From CBDAMZ01 sp965197375 (lineage in GTDB: Bacteria > Acidobacteriota > Vicinamibacteria > Vicinamibacterales > UBA8438): a stretch of DNA of 64,000 nt. The notes beneath the pieces are model-generated. The model had not been told where the DNA came from, ran no database searches, and saw only the letters and a program-made list of their open reading frames with translations. The stretch is taken from the NCBI GenBank assembly GCA_965197375.1, contig CBDAMZ010000009.1, positions 411,202 to 475,201 on the forward strand, written 5' to 3'. The position numbers and the translations under genes are program-made. Each line of letters opens with the position of its first letter. Position 1 is the stretch's first letter. Of this stretch, positions 9,043-17,479 are shown piece by piece.

Positions 9043-9893
9043 TGGTCAGGGGTGTTTGAGTCGCCGGGGGGCGTGCGCTCCTGGTTGGGAGGCGCGCCGG
9101 ACTTCGACTCGGCCGGGGCCGCTTCGGCGTCTGATGCGGCCGAGCTTTTCCCGCGGGCGGAGGCCGCCGCGCTCTGCACGCGCCGCCGCCGCCGCCGCCG
9201 TTTGGTTCCGCCAGCCGCGGGATTTTCGGCGTTCGAATCGCGAGCGCTTGCGGACGGCAGCGCGTCGGTGCCGGATCGATACTGCACCACGCTCTCCAGC
9301 GCACGTGCCCGCCGCTCGTCGAAATCCAACCGGCTGGCAATCGACTCGACACGCATCATGTGGTTCTTCATGTCGATCGCGAGGCGCGTCATCTCGACGA
9401 CGAGGTTATTGAGCACTTCGTAGTTTAGGGCATCGAGCTCCTCGCGCGCGGCCAACTTCTGTCCGGATTGGCCGAACAGACGCGCCTGCGATGCGTTGAT
9501 CTCTTGTTGCACGTGCAGGGCGTGCACGATCGGCGTTGGGTTAAAAAAACACTTCAGCACTGGGTTCAGGAGCCGGCGGATCCCGTAAAGCACCCGACCC
9601 AAGATGCCACGCGACGAACGATAAATGATGTCTGGATCCCAGTCGTACTCGAGAGAAGGAGGTGTCAGCGGCTTGGAGGTCTCGGCTTTTGTCGGGCGCC
9701 GCCGGCGGTAGTGATCGACGAGATCCGTACGGACCGTCTTAGAGTCCAGAAAGCGCTCAAGCTTAACGTTGGCGAGCTCGCGGATCTGGTCCTCGGTGTA
9801 GTCCGCCCCCCGCTTCTCACGAACGCGGGCGCGGATCTGTCTCATGATCTGCTCGACGTCGATCGATGCCGAACGAATGTTGAACTCGGACAT
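9039..9893 (-). CDS. Coiled-coil accessory protein of the glycosyltransferase cluster
   Basis: First gene of the glycosyltransferase unit. The start is taken at 9893, at the conserved-looking MSEFNIRSASIDVEQIMRQI; an in-frame start at 9914 adds seven residues. The N-terminal DVEQIMRQIRARVREKRG segment resembles short N-terminal modules I recall from polysaccharide-cluster methyltransferases and glycosyltransferases, but no catalytic domain follows. The middle is predicted helical or coiled coil (LHVQQEINASQARLF onward, about residues 145-220). The C-terminus is low-complexity, with an Arg run from a CGC repeat (about 9180-9200) and an acidic/Pro tail. It may organise the glycosyltransferase complex; the function is not established. 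Confidence 0.75.
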   Translation of the reverse strand: MSEFNIRSASIDVEQIMRQIRARVREKRGADYTEDQIRELANVKLERFLDSKTVRTDLVDHYRRRRPTKAETSKPLTPPSLEYDWDPDIIYRSSRGILGRVLYGIRRLLNPVLKCFFNPTPIVHALHVQQEINASQARLFGQSGQKLAAREELDALNYEVLNNLVVEMTRLAIDMKNHMMRVESIASRLDFDERRARALESVVQYRSGTDALPSASARDSNAENPAAGGTKRRRRRRRVQSAAASARGKSSAASDAEAAPAESKSGAPPNQERTPPGDSNTPDQ

Positions 9894-10159
9894 GACGCGT
9901 GTTGTACGCCGCACCAGGGGCCAATGGAGAATGTGTGGTCCCGCTGGTGGAAGGTTCAGCGCAGCTCTTTACTAGTATGCAGCGGCGGCCGAAGGCCGAG
10001 CCACGCGAGATCGCGACACTCGCTTGCGCGCCGATCGATCGCCAAACCACGTGGCCGGGCTCCTTACAGCCAGCCGCACAGGTGTCTCCGTCACCTGTTG
10101 ATCCGCAGCCCGGCGCCGGTCCCATGCCGGACGTGGCCGTAACTACGCGATGGGGCCAC

Positions 10160-10357
10160 TTAGTCGGTCTCCCGCCTCATTTTCTTGCGCGAACGCTTCC
10201 TCGCCAGTGCCTGCTTTGCCCGGCGCTTGTCGCCCGGCTTCAAATAGTAGGCGTGCCTCTTAATGTCCTTGATGATATCTTCTTGCTGGACCTTGCGCTT
10301 GAAGCGACGGAGCGCGCTTTCGATTGATTCTCCTTCTTGTATCCTGACTTCAGCCAA
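10160..10357 (-). CDS. rpsU: 30S ribosomal protein S21
   Basis: A small basic protein with the S21 pattern AEVRIQEGESIESALRRFKRK and YLKPGDKRRAKQ, ending in a basic KRSRKKMRRE tail. The start is placed at TTG 10357, giving (M)AEVRIQEG at the family's usual N-terminus and about 65 residues. A GTG at 10369 is in frame, but it sits directly on the Shine-Dalgarno with no spacer. It binds the 30S subunit near the 16S rRNA 3' end and takes part in initiation. It stands alone between the glycosyltransferase unit and purD. Confidence 0.95.
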   Translation of the reverse strand: MAEVRIQEGESIESALRRFKRKVQQEDIIKDIKRHAYYLKPGDKRRAKQALARKRSRKKMRRETD

Positions 10358-10368
10358 GCTCGATGTCA

Positions 10369-10376
10369 CCTCCTCC
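10369..10376 (-). promoter_or_regulatory. Ribosome binding site deciding the rpsU TTG start
   Basis: GGAGGAGG on the minus strand lies 11 bases before TTG 10357. The in-frame GTG at 10369 overlaps the end of this site and so cannot use it. This supports the TTG start and the 65-residue S21. Confidence 0.75.
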
Positions 10377-10655
10377 GTCGGAACCAGTGGTCGATGATCA
10401 GTTTAAGCGCGTTGGATGTGCTACTCTAAGTGGCCTTGCGATGGGTGGACGCGGTGTCCATCAGCGGGACCTCAGTTCGTCGCAGTCACGCTGCAGTTAT
10501 GAGGTGGACTTCTAAGACCCTGCTTCCAACCCGTCGCAGAGCTACCATCCTAGGTCGAAAGCCGAGTTGTCGTCAAACCGGGGTTCCGGCGGGCTCTCCG
10601 CCAACGACCGCAGCCAGACATCGCGTAAGCGCTTGCAATAGAGCAGGATAACGGA

Positions 10656-11957
10656 ATGAAAGTCCTGGTCATCGGGAGCGGTGCGCGCGAACATACTGTC
10701 GCCTGGAAGCTCGCCAGCGAAGGGGGGGTCGAGGAGGTCATCTGCGCCCCCGGTAACGCGGGCATCGCCCAGATTAGTCGCTGCGTGCCAGTCGACATCG
10801 AGGATTCGGATATGGTGTTAGAGCTGGCCGCCCGAGAGTCCGTCGATTTCACCGTTGTAGGCCCAGAGCTCCCGCTCGCACGTGGCGTCGCGGACGTATT
10901 TGCTGCCGCTGGCCGGCTGCTCTTTGGGCCCTCCAAAGCAGCGGCGCAACTGGAGTGGAGTAAGGCGTTTGCCAAGAGCTTCATGGCGAAACATCGGATC
11001 CCGACGGCACGATTCGAAATCTGCGCCACCGAGTCCCAGGCGCGCGCCGCTGGGAGCGGCGAGACGTTCGGCTTCCCCGTTGTCGTCAAAGCGGATGGCT
11101 TGGCTGCCGGTAAAGGGGTGACGGTTGCGCCGGATTGGGAGACGGCCGAGGCGGCGGTGAGGGACGCGATGGTTGCGCGCCGGTTTGGCGACGCCGGCGC
11201 ACGGGTGGTCATCGAAGAGTGCCTCGTCGGCCAGGAAGTGTCGTTCTTGGTCCTCTCTGATGGCCGACGGGCGCTAGCTCTTCCGGCAGCCCAGGATCAC
11301 AAACGGGTGTTCGATAGCGACGAAGGACCCAACACTGGAGGGATGGGCGCATTCGCGCCGAGCCCGCTCTTCTCTGACGAGCTCGAGCAACGTGTCATGC
11401 GCGAAATCGTCACGCCGACGCTCGATGGCCTGCGTGCCGACGGGCACGAGTATCACGGAGTATTGTACGTTGGACTCATGCTGACCGCGGAAGGGCCCAA
11501 GGTGATTGAGTTCAACGCCCGCTTTGGCGATCCCGAAGCTCAAGTGATCCTGCCGATGATTGAGACCGATCTCGCGCCTGTGTTGTTAGCAGCCGCGAAG
11601 GGCGATCTTAGCGGCTCGGCGTGGCACGTGACCTCCGATCCGCATGTTGGCGTCGTCATGGCCTCGGGTGGCTATCCTGGGGCGTACGCTACCGGGATGC
11701 CGATCGAGGGTCTCGATGCCGCTGCGGCGGTGCCCGGGGTCCGTGTCTTTCACGCCGGGTCGACCCGCCAGCACGATACGATCGTCACCGCCGGTGGCCG
11801 GGTACTCACCGTCGTCGCGCGTGGCGCCAGCTTCGGGGAGGCGACCGAACGCGCCTATCAGGCTGTGGGTTGCATTTCATTCCGTGACAGTTACGTTCGA
11901 ACTGACATTGGTCAGAAAGCTCTCCAGGCGGTGATTTCCGGTCGCGCCGGAGGATGA
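10656..11957 (+). CDS. purD: Phosphoribosylamine-glycine ligase (GARS)
   Basis: An ATP-grasp ligase of about 433 residues that makes GAR from phosphoribosylamine, glycine and ATP in de novo purine synthesis. The N-terminus, MKVLVIGSGAREHTVAWKL, and the core motifs KADGLAAGKGV, QDHKRVFD, NTGGMGA and EFNARFGDPEAQ are all present. Full length, starting at ATG 10656. purE follows after 9 bp, so the two are probably one transcript. No purine riboswitch or PurR site was recognised in the 285-bp upstream gap. Confidence 0.97.
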   Translation: MKVLVIGSGAREHTVAWKLASEGGVEEVICAPGNAGIAQISRCVPVDIEDSDMVLELAARESVDFTVVGPELPLARGVADVFAAAGRLLFGPSKAAAQLEWSKAFAKSFMAKHRIPTARFEICATESQARAAGSGETFGFPVVVKADGLAAGKGVTVAPDWETAEAAVRDAMVARRFGDAGARVVIEECLVGQEVSFLVLSDGRRALALPAAQDHKRVFDSDEGPNTGGMGAFAPSPLFSDELEQRVMREIVTPTLDGLRADGHEYHGVLYVGLMLTAEGPKVIEFNARFGDPEAQVILPMIETDLAPVLLAAAKGDLSGSAWHVTSDPHVGVVMASGGYPGAYATGMPIEGLDAAAAVPGVRVFHAGSTRQHDTIVTAGGRVLTVVARGASFGEATERAYQAVGCISFRDSYVRTDIGQKALQAVISGRAGG

Positions 11958-11966
11958 GGTGGTCGG

Positions 11967-12467
11967 ATGGCAGACTGGCAGGTTCAGATACTGTTGGGAT
12001 CAGATTCGGACACGTCGATCATGCAGAAGTCAGTCGAGGTGCTGAATGAGCTCGGCGTGTCATGTCAGATGACCGTCGCGTCGGCTCACCGCTCCCCCGA
12101 CCGCGTGCACCGGCTCATCGGCGAGGCGCCCGACCACGGTGTCAAGGTGTTCATCGTGGGTGCAGGCGCCGCGGCTCACCTGGCCGGCGTTGTCGCCGCG
12201 CGTTCCACCCTGCCGGTCATCGGCGTACCGATTGATTCGTCGCCCCTCAAGGGTTGGGATGCCCTGCTCGCAACGGTGCAGATGCCGCCGGGCGTCCCCG
12301 TGGCGACGGTGTCAGTCGGGAGTGCTGGCGCGGCGAACGCAGCCGTGCTGGCGGCCCAGATCTTGGCCGTTTCCGATACGCAGATTGCATCGGCGCTGAG
12401 AGCCTACAAGGTGAAGCTGGCGGAAAAAGTCGAGCAGGCTGCCGCGCGGGTGGAAGGACGGGATTAG
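11967..12467 (+). CDS. purE: N5-carboxyaminoimidazole ribonucleotide mutase
   Basis: A class I PurE of 166 residues. The substrate loop GSDSD and ASAHRSPDRV are intact, as are AGAAAHLAG and the C-terminal glycine/alanine-rich helix. It interconverts N5-CAIR and CAIR in purine synthesis. It lies directly behind purD. No purK is present, so either purK is elsewhere or the enzyme works in another arrangement; the SDSD motif fits the class I mutase. The stop is TAG. Confidence 0.96.
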   Translation: MADWQVQILLGSDSDTSIMQKSVEVLNELGVSCQMTVASAHRSPDRVHRLIGEAPDHGVKVFIVGAGAAAHLAGVVAARSTLPVIGVPIDSSPLKGWDALLATVQMPPGVPVATVSVGSAGAANAAVLAAQILAVSDTQIASALRAYKVKLAEKVEQAAARVEGRD

Positions 12468-12525
12468 GAGCACCTGCTGCTCTGGGCGGGGTCTCGGGAT
12501 TCCTGGGTGCCCGTTCCTCCCGGCG

Positions 12526-13500
12526 CTAGTCCTCGAAGAGCATCAGCAAAAGTGCCTTCTGCGTATGTAGGCGGTTCTCCGCCTGGTCGAAGACAACTGA
12601 CGCCGGACTGTCCATCACCGAGTCGGTGACCTCCTCGCCACGGTGGGCCGGCAGGCAGTGTAGAAAGCAGGCGTCTGGCTTGGCATGCGCCATGAGCGCA
12701 TCGTTTACCTGATAGGGACCGAATAACCGCGCCCGGACTGCCACTTCTGCCTCACGGCCCATCGACGTCCACACGTCCGTGTAAATGGCATCGACACCCC
12801 GCACCGCCGCCACCGGATCACGAAAGCGTCGAAGTTCAGCCCCATCGCGCGCGACCCGCGCAACGGTTTCATCGACGGTCTCAGGCAGCGCGAAGCCCTC
12901 CGGTGAGGCGACGTGTACGTTAGCACCGAGCATCACCGCCGCCTGAGCAAACGAGGTGACCACGTTGTTGCCGTCGCCGATGAACGCCACGGTACGGCCA
13001 CGAACGTCGCCCCACCGTTCCTGTAACGTTAGGCAGTCGGCCAGAGCCTGACACGGATGTTCCTCGTTGGTTAGTGCGTTGATTACGCGGAGGTTCTTCG
13101 TGGCGAGCGCAAAATCAGTCAGGCGTGCTTGTTCGTAGGTTCGCACGACGGCACCAGCCACCCAACGCTCGAGGCTCCGGCCGACGTCGGCCAGCGACTC
13201 GCGCTTGCCAAGCGCTACCTCGGCCGCCGGGTCGATGAAATTGCCACCAAGCTCCCGAATGGCGATCTCAAAAGTCGACCGCGTTCGTAGCGACGGCTTC
13301 TCGAAGATCAGAGCGATGTACGTGCCCTGAAGCGCCGCCGAAGTAGCCGCCTCGCGACCCAGAGGGCGGTCCCGCTTCAGTGCCGCTGCAAGCTTGAGGT
13401 TGTGCTCAAGGTCGGCCGGGTCGAAGTCGAGCACCGAAAGAAAGCAGCGGCCCTCGAGAGTGCCGGCGTCCCACGTCGTCTCGTGAGCTCCTCGTCTCAT
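12526..13500 (-). CDS. argF: Ornithine carbamoyltransferase
   Basis: Makes citrulline from ornithine and carbamoyl phosphate. The carbamoyl-phosphate loop reads EKPSLRTRSTFE, the second site HPCQALADCLTLQE, and the ornithine-binding site HCLPAHRGEEV. Length 324 residues, normal for the family. It is the last gene of the minus-strand arg unit, 85 bp after argJ. The N-terminal 18 residues before RCFLSVLDFD are longer than usual, so the start could be a little downstream. Confidence 0.93.
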   Translation of the reverse strand: MRRGAHETTWDAGTLEGRCFLSVLDFDPADLEHNLKLAAALKRDRPLGREAATSAALQGTYIALIFEKPSLRTRSTFEIAIRELGGNFIDPAAEVALGKRESLADVGRSLERWVAGAVVRTYEQARLTDFALATKNLRVINALTNEEHPCQALADCLTLQERWGDVRGRTVAFIGDGNNVVTSFAQAAVMLGANVHVASPEGFALPETVDETVARVARDGAELRRFRDPVAAVRGVDAIYTDVWTSMGREAEVAVRARLFGPYQVNDALMAHAKPDACFLHCLPAHRGEEVTDSVMDSPASVVFDQAENRLHTQKALLLMLFED

Positions 13501-13585
13501 CCTTTCCTACCTTATGCCGGTCAGGACCGGACACGACCTTGCGTTGCAGACTTTCAGTGCGTGGCCGTAATGACGTGATGAACCA

Positions 13586-14806
13586 CTACGTCCGGTAGTC
13601 GGCGTTGATCCGGACGTATTCGGCACTGAGATCGCAGGTCCAGATCCTTGCCTCGCCAGATCCTCCCGTGCCAAGGTCGACCGTCACCTCTACTTCTCGG
13701 TTCTTGAGGTGCTCGGCCGCAGTTGGCTCACGGTCCGCCCACACCGTGCCGTGATCGAACAGCACGGTAGGACCGATCTGCACGCGCGATCGGGCCTCCG
13801 TAAACGCGACACCCGCGCGCCCGGCGACCGCAACGAAGCGGCCCCAGTTCGGATCACCGCCGTGCAGCGCTGTCTTGACCAGCGGCGAGTTTGCCATCAA
13901 GCGGGCGGCCTGCTTCGCCTCGTCGTCTGATTGCGCACCGGTCACGCGAACGGTAATCAACTTTGTTGCGCCTTCGCCACCGCGCGCAATGTCCCGGGCC
14001 AGTCCAGCGCACAGGTCGCGGAGCGCCGTGACAAATGTTGGATATAGGAATTCGTCGATCTGCACGCCGCTCGCGCCATTGGCCAACAGAAAAACGGTGT
14101 CGTTGGTTGAACATTCGCCGTCGACGGTGATCGCGTTGAATGTGTCGTCACTGGCTTCGATCAACGCCCGACGGAGGCGCACTGGGTCGATTACGGCGTC
14201 GGTCGTCAGAAACCCGAGCATGGTTGCCAGCAGTGGTTCGATCATCCCGGCGCCTTTGGCCATCCCGCCCAGTGTGAACGCCCCGGCTGGCGTCTGCACG
14301 CGAGCAGCCGCTTCCTTAGGCGAGATGTCAGTTGTCATAATGGCCTCAGCCGCCGCACGATGTGCCTCGCGGCTCAAGACGCACGCGGCAGCGTCGATTC
14401 CGCGTGTGACCTTGTCCGTCTCGAGGGGCAGCCCAATTACGCCGGTTGAGGCCACTAGAACGTGCTCGAGATTGCAGCCAAGGGCCTGTGCCGTTGCAGA
14501 CGCCATCCCACGAGCCGCGGTCATGCCGGCGTCGCCAGTGGATGCATTGGCACACCTGCTGTTGACGACGATGGCTTTCGCGTAGCCGTCGGAGTGCTTC
14601 AGATGTGCCTTAGAGAGCACGACCGGCGCTGCCACCGCCAGGTTTGTCGTGAAGATTCCTGCAGCGCTAGCCAGACTGTCGGAGACGACCAGCGCCAAGT
14701 CGAGGCCAGATGGTTTAAGACCGCACGCGACGCCAGCAGTCCGGAAACCGGTTGGCGCTGTAATCCCGCCGTCGATTTGTTCTGGCATTGTCGAAACTAA
14801 TTTCAT
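13586..14806 (-). CDS. argJ: Glutamate N-acetyltransferase / ornithine acetyltransferase
   Basis: ArgJ recycles the acetyl group from N-acetylornithine to glutamate and is made as a precursor that self-cleaves. The cleavage region KGAGMIEPLLATML carries the nucleophile Thr. ATG 14806 is chosen because it overlaps the upstream stop as ATGA and has AGGA six bases before it; a longer in-frame extension to 14884 lies inside the upstream gene. It lies between the GNAT gene and argF in the arg operon. Whether it is mono- or bifunctional cannot be read from sequence by eye. Confidence 0.95.
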   Translation of the reverse strand: MKLVSTMPEQIDGGITAPTGFRTAGVACGLKPSGLDLALVVSDSLASAAGIFTTNLAVAAPVVLSKAHLKHSDGYAKAIVVNSRCANASTGDAGMTAARGMASATAQALGCNLEHVLVASTGVIGLPLETDKVTRGIDAAACVLSREAHRAAAEAIMTTDISPKEAAARVQTPAGAFTLGGMAKGAGMIEPLLATMLGFLTTDAVIDPVRLRRALIEASDDTFNAITVDGECSTNDTVFLLANGASGVQIDEFLYPTFVTALRDLCAGLARDIARGGEGATKLITVRVTGAQSDDEAKQAARLMANSPLVKTALHGGDPNWGRFVAVAGRAGVAFTEARSRVQIGPTVLFDHGTVWADREPTAAEHLKNREVEVTVDLGTGGSGEARIWTCDLSAEYVRINADYRT

Positions 14807-15324
14807 CGATCCTGCATTAACCGTCCGAGGTCGAGCACCACGGCGTACTGCTGGCAGTGGCGGAACCACTGACAGGTGTGGCAATCCGTCGCAATTTTTT
14901 CAGGCACCCAAGGGTGTGGCACGATCGTGAACCCAAGACGCACGAACTGGCGGGGCTGGTGGGTAAAAGCACACAGCGTCGGAAAGCCCTGACTCCGGGC
15001 TGCCGTGACGAGTTCGCCCAGCAAACGCCTGCCCAGCCCCACCCCGCGATGGGGCTCGGCGACGACTAGCGAGCGGATTTCGGCGACGGTTGGACTCAAG
15101 CGGGCCAACTCCCCGCAACCCACGACGCCGTCTGGACCGGCTGCCACCAGAAAACGTGGCACATGTAGGTGGACTTCGTTGAGAGGTCGCGGCAAGAGAT
15201 GGCCCGTCTCGAGATTTTCCGAGATGAGCCGATGGACTTCGACCGCGTCGACCAGCGTTGCGGAGCGAATGACGACGCCATCGGCTGCGGATGACGGATT
15301 CGACGCAGCGACCGTCTCGATCAT
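14803..15324 (-). CDS. GNAT-type N-acetylglutamate synthase (ArgA-like)
   Basis: A stand-alone GNAT acetyltransferase of 173 residues with an acetyl-CoA loop near RGVGLGRRLL. The C-terminal pattern IVPHPWVPEKIATDCHTCQWFRHC resembles the acetyltransferase half of ArgA and the domain fused to ArgH in some bacteria. It is embedded in the arg operon with ATGA overlaps at both ends (argD upstream, argJ downstream). It very probably makes N-acetylglutamate from acetyl-CoA, feeding argB. The amino-acid-kinase regulatory domain of classical ArgA is absent. Confidence 0.85.
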   Translation of the reverse strand: MIETVAASNPSSAADGVVIRSATLVDAVEVHRLISENLETGHLLPRPLNEVHLHVPRFLVAAGPDGVVGCGELARLSPTVAEIRSLVVAEPHRGVGLGRRLLGELVTAARSQGFPTLCAFTHQPRQFVRLGFTIVPHPWVPEKIATDCHTCQWFRHCQQYAVVLDLGRLMQDR

Positions 15325-16562
15325 ATTCTCATGTCCGTGTCTAAGGGTCCGCCGCGTGTGCTGTGGCTGGCATCTTCAAACGCGCCGTTCAACCGTTCCA
15401 GCGCATCGTCGATCTCCCGGTCGGCGATCGTGAACGATGGCAACAGTCGGATGACCGCCCCCGCCGTTCGATTGATCAGCAACCCGCGTCCAAGTGCCGT
15501 ATCGACCAGGCGCTCGGCGATGTCAGGCTCGACGTCGAACCCCCACATTAGGCCGGCTCCGCGGATCTCACCGATCGTCTGGTGCTCGGCAGCCAGCGCA
15601 CGCAGACCTCGTTCGAGGCGGTGGCCTGCTCGCTCGACCCGATTCAGCAATCCCCCTTCGATCGCGTCGAGGAAAACGAGTGCCGCGCGGCATGCCAGTA
15701 GATTGCCTCCATACGTGCTGCCGTGATCGCCGAAGGTGATAGCGTCGGCTACCCGCTGGCTCAGCAACGCGGCACCGATCGGCACGCCCGCACCGAGAGA
15801 CTTGCCTAGCGCCATTAGATCTGGGCGGAGCGCTAGCGCGTCGGAGTAGAAGGGCCGGCCGGTTCGCCCGAGGCCGCATTGCACTTCGTCCGCGATCAGT
15901 AGCGTCCCGGTCGTACGGCACAGCTCGGCGAGCGTTGCCGCTGACTCCGGTGGGATCGGCCGCACGCCAGCCTCTCCCTGGATCGGTTCCACGATGATCG
16001 CTGCCGTGTCCGGCGTAACGGCCGCGCGGATCGCTACGGGGTTGTCCGGTGGTACGAACATTACCCCTGGCACGAGTGGCTTGAATGGTGTCCGAAAGTT
16101 CTCCCCGGACGTGACCGAGAGGGAACCGAGCGTTCGACCGTGAAACGCTCCCTCGAGCGCCACGATCCCGGTCCTAGCCGTGTCACCCTGGGTGTGCCAA
16201 TAGCGTCGCGCGAACTTGAGGCAGGCCTCGACCGCCTCAGTTCCGCTGTTGCAGAAGAACGTGTATGGCAGGCCCGATAGGTTGGCGAGGCGACGCGCCA
16301 CCTGACCCTGAAGCCCGTGGAAGTAGAGGTTGGACGTATGGAGGAGCACTCGCGACTGATCGGCGATCGCGTCTGCGAGACCAGCGTGGGCGTGCCCAAG
16401 CGACGCCACACCGATCCCCGAGACCAGGTCCACGTACTCGCGTCCGTCGGCGTCGTAGATCCGCGATCCCTGCCCACGTACCAGGACAACCGGTAAACGC
16501 TTGTAGACCTGCAACACGTGGTCGGCTTCTATGGCACGCACGTCATCGGCGCGCGTCGTCAT
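15321..16562 (-). CDS. argD: Acetylornithine aminotransferase
   Basis: A class III PLP aminotransferase converting N-acetylglutamate semialdehyde to N-acetylornithine. It shows the PLP region LLIADEVQCGLGRTG and the Schiff-base Lys in LMALGKSLGAGVPIGA. ATG 16562 overlaps the argB stop as ATGA and has a GGGGA about 10 bases upstream; ATG 16571 is possible. The frame runs to 16622, but that part is inside argB. Gene order and overlaps put it in a tightly coupled argC-B-D-A'-J-F unit. Confidence 0.95.
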   Translation of the reverse strand: MTTRADDVRAIEADHVLQVYKRLPVVLVRGQGSRIYDADGREYVDLVSGIGVASLGHAHAGLADAIADQSRVLLHTSNLYFHGLQGQVARRLANLSGLPYTFFCNSGTEAVEACLKFARRYWHTQGDTARTGIVALEGAFHGRTLGSLSVTSGENFRTPFKPLVPGVMFVPPDNPVAIRAAVTPDTAAIIVEPIQGEAGVRPIPPESAATLAELCRTTGTLLIADEVQCGLGRTGRPFYSDALALRPDLMALGKSLGAGVPIGAALLSQRVADAITFGDHGSTYGGNLLACRAALVFLDAIEGGLLNRVERAGHRLERGLRALAAEHQTIGEIRGAGLMWGFDVEPDIAERLVDTALGRGLLINRTAGAVIRLLPSFTIADREIDDALERLNGAFEDASHSTRGGPLDTDMRI

Positions 16563-17479
16563 TGCTTGCATGTCCCCGGCCGGTTCGCGGTTCCGGCAAT
16601 TACCCTTGTGCCATCCGTACACTCGAGCAAGCCCCGTCGCCCGTCGACGATCGCGACGTCGGTGACCCCTCCTCGCTGAGCGGCCTGACAGGCGCGGAGC
16701 TTGGCGATCATGCCGGCGCTGGCCTGCCCGTTGGTAATGAGCCGCTCGACCACCGCTTTGTCAACGACCGGGATAGTGCGGCCATCTGGGTCGAGGACCC
16801 CGGCGGTTGTCCCCGCGATGATTAGCCATTTTGCTCTCAGTCGCGTCGCGAGATCGCCGGCCAGTGTATCGGCGTTCACATTGAAGAGCCGCCCCCTGGC
16901 GTCGCTACCGATACTGGCGACGACCGGCACGTAACCCTTCGCGCACAGATCGAGTAGGAGTGTAGGACGCTCGTCTCCGACGGGCTGCCCGACGAATCCG
17001 AGATCAACGCGCGACCCATCACTGGCCCGGTACCGACGAGCACGCCGGACCCTGGCGATTGACGCGTCAGCGCCGGTCAGGCCGACCGCGCTCCCACCTG
17101 CTGCGCCAACCGCCGCGACCACTCGGGTGTTGACGCGTCCGGCGAGCACGCCAACGACAACATCCAGGGTCGGCGCATCGGTAATACGTAGCCCGTCGAC
17201 CGTCCGCTTCTGGATCCTGAACCGCGCCATGTCGGCGTCAACTTCGCGCCCGCCGCCATGGACCACGACGAGCGGCTGGTTGGTGGCTAGCCGTGTGAGC
17301 GCTGCGGCGATACGTCGAAGCTGTTTCCTGTCCTCGAGCAATTCGCCGCCCAGCTTGATGACGACGGGTCGACGGCGCGCGCGGCTTTGCCCACCCGGGC
17401 GACGCGTAGCTCGTGCGGCCGAGCGGTGGCCGAAGGAACTCGGTGCGGCGATCTGAGCTGGTCTCGATGTCAGCTGCAT
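16559..17479 (-). CDS. argB: Acetylglutamate kinase
   Basis: An amino-acid kinase fold protein. VVIKLGGELLEDRKQL and VVVHGGGREVD form the phosphate and substrate loops, and NVNADTLAGDLA the nucleotide site. It phosphorylates N-acetylglutamate and is the usual feedback-regulated step. The start abuts argC with no gap. The first ~38 residues are a basic Arg/Ala/Pro-rich extension before the normal start of the fold (RRRPVVIKLGG). This could be a real extension, or translation may start further in. Confidence 0.93.
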   Translation of the reverse strand: MQLTSRPAQIAAPSSFGHRSAARATRRPGGQSRARRRPVVIKLGGELLEDRKQLRRIAAALTRLATNQPLVVVHGGGREVDADMARFRIQKRTVDGLRITDAPTLDVVVGVLAGRVNTRVVAAVGAAGGSAVGLTGADASIARVRRARRYRASDGSRVDLGFVGQPVGDERPTLLLDLCAKGYVPVVASIGSDARGRLFNVNADTLAGDLATRLRAKWLIIAGTTAGVLDPDGRTIPVVDKAVVERLITNGQASAGMIAKLRACQAAQRGGVTDVAIVDGRRGLLECTDGTRVIAGTANRPGTCKQ

